Origin: Xanthobacteraceae bacterium
GTDB lineage: Bacteria; Pseudomonadota; Alphaproteobacteria; Rhizobiales; Xanthobacteraceae
DNA: 10,593 nt
NCBI GenBank assembly: GCA_025929595.1
Contig: JAICQA010000059.1
Location: 1 to 10,593, forward strand
Direction: 5' to 3'
How positions within the stretch are numbered: the stretch's first letter is position 1; every line of letters starts with the position of its first letter. The notes beneath the pieces are model-generated. The model did not search any database and was not told the DNA's origin. It saw only the letters and a list, made by a program, of their open reading frames with translations. The position numbers and the translations under genes are program-made. Positions 6,855 through 10,593 of this stretch are shown here, one piece after another.

Positions 6855-7592
6855 CTAGTTGCCGTAGCCGCCGTAAGGGTCGAACGTCGGGCCGCCCCCG
6901 AACAATTGCTCGATGCGGTCCTGATCGAAGTCCTGCTTCGCCCAATCGGGCGTTTCCATGCGCCAGTGATTGCCGAACAGCGGGAAACTCCACGTGCCGC
7001 CGACGACGGAGAAGAGCGTGCTGTCCCAGTTCACTTGCTGCACACCGCCCTTCGAGAAAATAAGGGCCTGTCCGGCCTTGTTGAGAGTCCGGCCGTTCGC
7101 CGTCAACGAGCCCTCGACAAGAATGACGATCGCGTAGGGGCCGTCCTTGCCGATCCCGATATAGATATCGAAGATCGTGCCACGCACGCCGATGGTCGCG
7201 ACAGGCGTCCGCACCTGATAGCTGCTGGACTGCTGCGAACCCGAGACAAAGCGCAACGCGCCCTTGGTCGCATTCAGAACGACACTGCCGGCGCCGCGAT
7301 TAGGATCGAACACGAAACGATCGAGCGTAACTTCCGATTGCGGACCGATCGATAGACTCGTCTCGTCAAGAAACAGGAGTTGGGCCGCGCTCTGCTCGCC
7401 GGTCCGCACCACTTCGCGCGCGAAGACGGAGCTGCCGGCCGTGAGCTGGCGCGCACCGCCGGTCTCGACCTTGTTTTTCACGGCGGAAGCGACGCCGATT
7501 TTCTGCGTGCCCTGCGCCTCCGCGCCGTCGGCGGCAAAGAACGCCGCCAGCACGATCGTCGAAACCGTATTCAACCAGCGGCTGATCGCCAT
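6855..7592 (-). CDS. Exported FecR-domain protein
   Basis: A 245-residue protein with an N-terminal signal peptide (hydrophobic TVSTIVLAAFFAA, cleavage likely after ADGAEA, before Q27). Residues about 33-165 form a FecR domain: GVASAVKN, GSSVFAREVVRTGEQSAAQL, FLDETSLSIGPQSEVTLDRF, then VRTPVATIGVRGTIFDI (127-143), the most conserved part. In FecR proper the domain transmits a signal from a TonB receptor to an ECF sigma factor. Here no sigma gene or receptor is nearby and no membrane segment precedes the domain, so this is the common stand-alone secreted type of unclear function. The tail is Gly- and aromatic-rich (FGGGPTFDPYGGYGN). The ATG at 7592 is chosen over an upstream GTG at 7661 because it has AAGAGG six nt upstream and begins the signal peptide. 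It converges on the lipoprotein gene with 9 bp between stops. Confidence 0.9.
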   Translation of the reverse strand: MAISRWLNTVSTIVLAAFFAADGAEAQGTQKIGVASAVKNKVETGGARQLTAGSSVFAREVVRTGEQSAAQLLFLDETSLSIGPQSEVTLDRFVFDPNRGAGSVVLNATKGALRFVSGSQQSSSYQVRTPVATIGVRGTIFDIYIGIGKDGPYAIVILVEGSLTANGRTLNKAGQALIFSKGGVQQVNWDSTLFSVVGGTWSFPLFGNHWRMETPDWAKQDFDQDRIEQLFGGGPTFDPYGGYGN

Positions 7593-7622
7593 CGAATGCC
7601 TCTTGGACCCGTCTTCCCGATC

Positions 7623-7650
7623 CTTATCACAGGGGCGCTTTATGCTCCAA
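7623..7650 (-). promoter_or_regulatory. Possible sigma-70-type promoter for the FecR-domain gene
   Basis: On the minus strand, TTGGAG (7650-7645) is followed after 16 bp by GATAAG (7628-7623), a weak match to -35/-10 boxes. Transcription would start near 7616, about 24 nt upstream of the ATG at 7592. The palindrome at 7667-7680 would then be centred near -57. The match is poor and is offered only as a candidate. Confidence 0.25.
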
Positions 7651-7666
7651 TGGCGCCGCATGGGAA

Positions 7667-7680
7667 GTGACGGCCGTCAC
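7667..7680. promoter_or_regulatory. Candidate CRP/FNR-family operator, perfect palindrome GTGACGGCCGTCAC
   Basis: The 14 bases form a perfect inverted repeat whose halves read GTGA-N6-TCAC, the core of the known CRP consensus TGTGA-N6-TCACA and compatible with the wider CRP/FNR family. It lies in the 180-bp divergent region between the FecR-domain gene and the glycosyltransferase gene, 75 bp from one start and 93 bp from the other, so it could control either or both. Binding is inferred from sequence form alone. Confidence 0.4.
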
Positions 7681-7727
7681 GCTACTGTCGCCCGGGTGCA
7701 ACAGGCCGCAGCGGATGGCGCGGGCCG

Positions 7728-7753
7728 GGCCATGGCCGGGGCGCCGGCCGGCG
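7728..7753. repeat. Two adjacent GC-rich palindromes upstream of the glycosyltransferase start
   Basis: GGCCATGGCC (7728-7737) and CGCCGGCCGGCG (7742-7753) are perfect palindromes four bases apart, 20-45 bp before the glycosyltransferase ATG. They may fold in the mRNA leader or bind protein, but base composition alone could produce them. Confidence 0.25.
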
Positions 7754-7772
7754 TAACCGTTATAAAGGCCCT

Positions 7773-8984
7773 ATGGCAAAGCGCGTTCTGCTGGTCTGGG
7801 AGCTCGGCGGGGGAGCCGGGCATCTCCTGCGTCTGGGCTGGATCGCTAAAGCCTTGGGCGAACGAGGGTATGAACCGGTTTTCGCGCTTCCTCCGACCGA
7901 GGCGCTCGGCGTTATTCGGGAGCAACTCGACGGCAGGACCAGGCACAATGCTCCGGTTTGGTCCAAGCAACCGTCCCCGGGACATGGTTCGATCCGCCGC
8001 CGGGCGGCGACCATGGGGGATGTCCTCGTCCAGATGGGGCTTCATTCCCCCGAGACCACCGATTCAATGCTCGGCGAGGCTAGTCGGCTGATCGCAGCCA
8101 CCGACCCTCATGCCATTGTCGCCGATTATGCACCGGCCTCGCTGCTGAGCGCGCGCGGACATGTGCCAACCATCGCGGTGGGGGATGCTTTTACGCTCCC
8201 GCCCTGGCAGGCGGATCGGTTTATCAGCCTGGACCATCTCGGCCGAACGCCCATTTTTGACGAGACGGAAACGCTCGCGCGCGTCAACGAATGGTTTGTA
8301 TCCGCTGGACGAAACTCTTTGAGTCACCTGCCCGAGATATTTTACGCCGATCGAACGGCTGTCGGCGCCTTTTCCGAGCTGGATCCATATACGGAGACGC
8401 GACGTATCCCACCCGTCTCGCCATCGCTGCCCTTCTGGGAGCGAAATGGACGACGAGCAGGCGAAGAAATTTTTTGCTATCTCAGCGCCGGTTCTGAATT
8501 TCAATCGACCGTCCTGTTGGCGCTTGCGGATGTGGCGCATACTGCGCCGGTACGGCTTCATGCTCGTCACCTTGCGCGCGAGGCCGTTGACCTGCTGACC
8601 GCGGCGAAGGTCACGGTAGAACTCGAACCAATTCCGTTCGGACAAATTCAGGCGCGTTCGGGGTTGATCGTCTCACTCGGCAGTTTCGGTCTTGTATCCT
8701 GTGCGCTCGCAGCCGGGATTCCGCAGATCGTATTGCCGCCTAATCTCGCGATGGACGTCACCGGACGGGCCGTGGAGGCGCTCGGCGTGGGGCGTTGCCT
8801 TCGCCTTCAGGCGGGCAATCCGCTCGAGCCTGCCTTGCTCGCTCAAGTCATCGGCGAAACATTCGGCAACGCTGCTCTGCGCGGGACGGCCGAGCGCCTT
8901 GCCCCCGGCTTCGCACGGCGGCTTGAAACTCGTCCCGAGAATATCGTGGCAGCTATGGTGGAAGAGCTTATCGGGCCGGCCTGA
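7773..8984 (+). CDS. Divergent GT-B glycosyltransferase (GT1/MGT-like)
   Basis: A 403-residue cytoplasmic protein with the layout of a GT-B glycosyltransferase. The N-terminal domain begins with a strand and Gly-rich loop, RVLLVWELGGGAGHLLRL (4-21), the acceptor-side fold seen in MurG and macrolide-type enzymes. The C-terminal half carries a donor-binding-like stretch, SLGSFGLVSCALAAGIPQIVLP (301-322), then VEALGVG (334-340), matching the GT1 pattern in which HGGxGT is followed by EALAAGVPxVxxP. The usual His is Ser/Leu (301/302) and the Glu before ALAAG is Cys (310), so sugar choice or activity may be altered. No signal peptide or membrane segment is seen. The start is the ATG at 7773 with AAAGG four nt upstream. 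The divergent FecR gene and nearby lipoprotein suggest a surface or lipid glycan, but only by position. The stretch 8280-8530 looks less GC-rich than its neighbours. Acceptor and donor unknown. Confidence 0.75.
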   Translation: MAKRVLLVWELGGGAGHLLRLGWIAKALGERGYEPVFALPPTEALGVIREQLDGRTRHNAPVWSKQPSPGHGSIRRRAATMGDVLVQMGLHSPETTDSMLGEASRLIAATDPHAIVADYAPASLLSARGHVPTIAVGDAFTLPPWQADRFISLDHLGRTPIFDETETLARVNEWFVSAGRNSLSHLPEIFYADRTAVGAFSELDPYTETRRIPPVSPSLPFWERNGRRAGEEIFCYLSAGSEFQSTVLLALADVAHTAPVRLHARHLAREAVDLLTAAKVTVELEPIPFGQIQARSGLIVSLGSFGLVSCALAAGIPQIVLPPNLAMDVTGRAVEALGVGRCLRLQAGNPLEPALLAQVIGETFGNAALRGTAERLAPGFARRLETRPENIVAAMVEELIGPA

Positions 8985-8992
8985 CGGCCGAG

Positions 8993-9955
8993 CTACTTGT
9001 GCTCGACCGGCGGCGTGCCATAGGTGTGGAACGTCTCGACGGTTTTCAGACCCCACGCCTGACCCTTCTTGCGCTCGGTTTCCGTCCAGCGGATCGTCTT
9101 CCAATCCGGCGCCAGGATCAGCCGCGAGCCGGCATTGGCGATCTCCACGCGATTGCCGCCGGGCTCATAGGCATAGAGGAAGAATGTCTGCTGGATCGCG
9201 TGCTTGTGCGGGCCGGTCTCGATGAACACACCGTTCTCAAGATAAATGTCGGCCGCGCGCAGGATTTCTTCCCGTGTGTCAGTGGCGTAAGTGAAGTGAT
9301 GAAAGCGGCCGCGCGTGCCGGTGTGGTCGCGCGCGATCGCCACGTCATAGCTCTTGTTGTTGGCCGTGACCCACGCACCGGCCTCGATACCGCTGTCGAG
9401 CACGATCTGCTCGGTGAGGCGCATGCCGAGCTTCTGCTCCATGAACTCGCGCGTGGCAGTCACGTCTGCCGCCAAAAGATTCAGATGGTCGAGGCGGCGC
9501 ACGTTCACGCCACGGCCGGGAAATTTCTGCGCCTGGTTCTTGAGCGCTGGCTTCAGCTCGGCCGGCGCTTGGTACCACTCGGTCTCGTAATAGATTTCCT
9601 GAAGGTGACCGTCCGGGTTCTTGAACTGGTAGGCCGGTCCATGTCCGACATCGCCATCGATCCAACCCACCCCGGCGCCTGCCGCCTCCAGAACTTTCAC
9701 GCGGCGGTCGAGCGCCTGCTTGCTGCGCGTGCGGAAGGCGAAATGCCCCATGCCCGGCAGCTTGGCCGCCGTCAGCTTGAGCGTGGCCCGCTCATAGTCG
9801 TCCCAGGCGCGGAGATAGACAGAGTCGCCCTTGCGTCCGCATTCCTGCATCCCCCAGATGTTGACGAAAAAGTTCAGGCTCTCCTGGGGCTTCGGGGTCA
9901 GCAATTCGACATGCCCAAGGTGGGCGATATCCAGGATCGGCTCTTGGTCGGACAC
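8993..9955 (-). CDS. VOC-superfamily extradiol ring-cleavage dioxygenase (catechol 2,3-dioxygenase type)
   Basis: A two-domain type I extradiol dioxygenase of 320 residues, the family that opens catechol-like rings next to the hydroxyls using Fe(II) or Mn(II). The start is the GTG at 9955, because GGAGGAG (9969-9963) sits seven nt upstream; an earlier GTG at 9982 overlaps that site. The N-terminal VOC domain begins DIAHLGHVEL. The catalytic domain has LDHLNLL (H157), FHHFTY (H219 or H220) and GGNRVEI (E271), close in position and context to the XylE ligands H153, H214 and E265. GPHKH (H252) and FFLYAYEPGG (Y261) match the second-shell His246 and Tyr255. The second-shell acid/base His (His199 of XylE, motif AHDVAF) is here SYDVAI, giving Tyr203. 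No other aromatic-catabolism gene is in the window, so the substrate is unknown. It converges on the glycosyltransferase gene with 8 bp between stops. Confidence 0.9.
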   Translation of the reverse strand: MSDQEPILDIAHLGHVELLTPKPQESLNFFVNIWGMQECGRKGDSVYLRAWDDYERATLKLTAAKLPGMGHFAFRTRSKQALDRRVKVLEAAGAGVGWIDGDVGHGPAYQFKNPDGHLQEIYYETEWYQAPAELKPALKNQAQKFPGRGVNVRRLDHLNLLAADVTATREFMEQKLGMRLTEQIVLDSGIEAGAWVTANNKSYDVAIARDHTGTRGRFHHFTYATDTREEILRAADIYLENGVFIETGPHKHAIQQTFFLYAYEPGGNRVEIANAGSRLILAPDWKTIRWTETERKKGQAWGLKTVETFHTYGTPPVEHK

Positions 9956-10043
9956 GGGAAAACTCCTCCAGGCTGGCGCCACCGCCTAACATACCGGCGC
10001 CCGTGGGTCATAGCGTGGGCTGGCGGCGCCTTCGCCGCACCCT
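9956..10043 (-). promoter_or_regulatory. Intergenic leader of the dioxygenase gene with a strong Shine-Dalgarno site
   Basis: This 88-bp gap holds GGAGGAG (minus strand, 9969-9963) seven nt before the GTG at 9955, which decides the start. TATGTT (minus strand, about 9995-9990) could be a -10 box, but no matching -35 is at the proper spacing. No terminator-like hairpin with a T tract is seen for the upstream gene. Confidence 0.5.
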
Positions 10044-10593
10044 TCAGGCCCCAAAGCGGTCGTGCGCGAGGATGCGGGCCTGCAAATCCGTATGCTGCAA
10101 CGCTCGCCGAAACTCGTTGAATAGCGGTGTCAGCCAGGTGGAAATGCCGCTCCGCGCCTCGATCGACAGGTAGGCAAGGGACATCTGACCGGGAGCCAGG
10201 GGAGGAGCGGCATCGCCTTGCGCCGACCGCCGCATGAATTCGCTGAGCGACAGCCGTACGTCGTCCAGCGCCGAGACAAAGAATGGGTCCAGCAGCGGCA
10301 GCCGCATCTGCGGCTTGTGCCCGGCAAGGCCGATCATGCCGCTGCTGTTCAGCGCAGCGCGGGAGGGCTCGCTGACCACATCGTTGTTGACCAGAACGAG
10401 CCCGCTGTCGCGGAAGCGCTCGCGCAAAGCCAATGCCTGCTCATAGGACTCCGGGCTGCCATCGGGGATGAAAAAAATCACCGGCTCCACGCCAGCCGCC
10501 TTCGCTTCATCCGCATAACCGATATCGCGCATCAGGTTGAAGAACTTCGCGAACGACCGGTGGGTGAGGTCGATCACCTGCGACTTGCCGGGA
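10044..10593 (-). CDS. Conserved-looking protein of unknown function, C-terminal part (N-terminus outside window)
   Basis: The frame runs from beyond the window edge to a TGA at 10044, giving about 182 residues of the C-terminal end. I do not recognise the family. At the edge it reads PGKSQVIDLTHRSFAKFF, a short piece that could belong to a P-loop or a strand, but without the preceding residues this cannot be decided. It continues with EPVIFFIPDGSPESYEQAL, a strand then helix typical of an alpha/beta Rossmann-like or ParA-like fold, LVLVNNDVV, another strand, and PQMRLPLLDPFFVSALDD, then mainly helical sequence ending ILAHDRFGA. No membrane segment is seen in this part. It lies on the same strand as the dioxygenase gene, 88 bp upstream, so co-transcription is possible but not indicated. 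It is coding by its sustained protein-like composition. Confidence 0.7.
   Translation of the reverse strand, partial: PGKSQVIDLTHRSFAKFFNLMRDIGYADEAKAAGVEPVIFFIPDGSPESYEQALALRERFRDSGLVLVNNDVVSEPSRAALNSSGMIGLAGHKPQMRLPLLDPFFVSALDDVRLSLSEFMRRSAQGDAAPPLAPGQMSLAYLSIEARSGISTWLTPLFNEFRRALQHTDLQARILAHDRFGA

Noticed and set aside
6855..7592. FecR-domain protein as an anti-sigma or iron-uptake regulator
   Set aside because: No ECF sigma gene or TonB-dependent receptor is adjacent, and the protein is simply exported with no membrane anchor before the FecR domain.
8976..8990. CGGCC-TGAC-GGCCG stem at the glycosyltransferase stop as a terminator
   Set aside because: The stem is only five base pairs, overlaps the stop codon and has no T tract on either strand.
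8999..10120. 373-residue open frame on the plus strand opposite the dioxygenase
   Set aside because: No motif or ribosome site. The minus strand encodes a clear extradiol dioxygenase with metal ligands in place.

Overview
This GC-rich window looks like chromosomal DNA of an alphaproteobacterium, probably Hyphomicrobiales (Nitrobacteraceae/Xanthobacteraceae-like). The basis is the high GC content with long antisense open frames, the close resemblance of RimO to Bradyrhizobium/Rhodopseudomonas proteins as I recall them, and a soluble chemoreceptor with an alphaproteobacterial-type C-terminal domain. I see no insertion sequence, phage gene, integrase, CRISPR array, tRNA or rRNA. This is inference; no search was run.

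Layout. 1-2434 (+): two M20-family amidohydrolase genes in tandem, 19 bp apart. The first is allantoate amidohydrolase/N-carbamoyl-amino-acid hydrolase-like and is broken by one in-frame TAG inside its conserved HIEQGP motif. The second is an intact ArgE/DapE-type enzyme with unusual metal-site motifs. 2566-4329 (+): a soluble receptor combining an MCP signalling domain, a PilZ domain and a Cache-like C-terminus. 4330-5688 (-): rimO, which modifies ribosomal protein S12; its stop codon abuts the receptor's. 5889-6845 (+): a lipoprotein with a serine-hydrolase-like domain and a LysM-like domain. 6855-7592 (-): an exported FecR-domain protein. 7773-8984 (+): a divergent GT-B glycosyltransferase. 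8993-9955 (-): a two-domain VOC extradiol dioxygenase. 10044-end (-): the C-terminal part of an unrecognised protein.

How they work together. The M20 pair is the clearest operon and suggests use of amide or carbamoyl nitrogen compounds. The lipoprotein and FecR protein both act in the envelope, and the adjacent glycosyltransferase may act on cell-surface or lipid glycans, but they are separate transcription units. rimO is housekeeping and the dioxygenase is catabolic. All three convergent pairs (4329/4330, 6845/6855, 8984/8993) have 0-9 bp between stops and no visible terminator. The divergent region 7593-7772 holds a perfect palindrome of CRP/FNR form.

No convincing new multi-gene system is visible. 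The best leads are the amber codon, the MCP-PilZ-Cache fusion, the non-canonical active sites of the second M20 enzyme, the dioxygenase and the glycosyltransferase, and the CRP/FNR-like palindrome.
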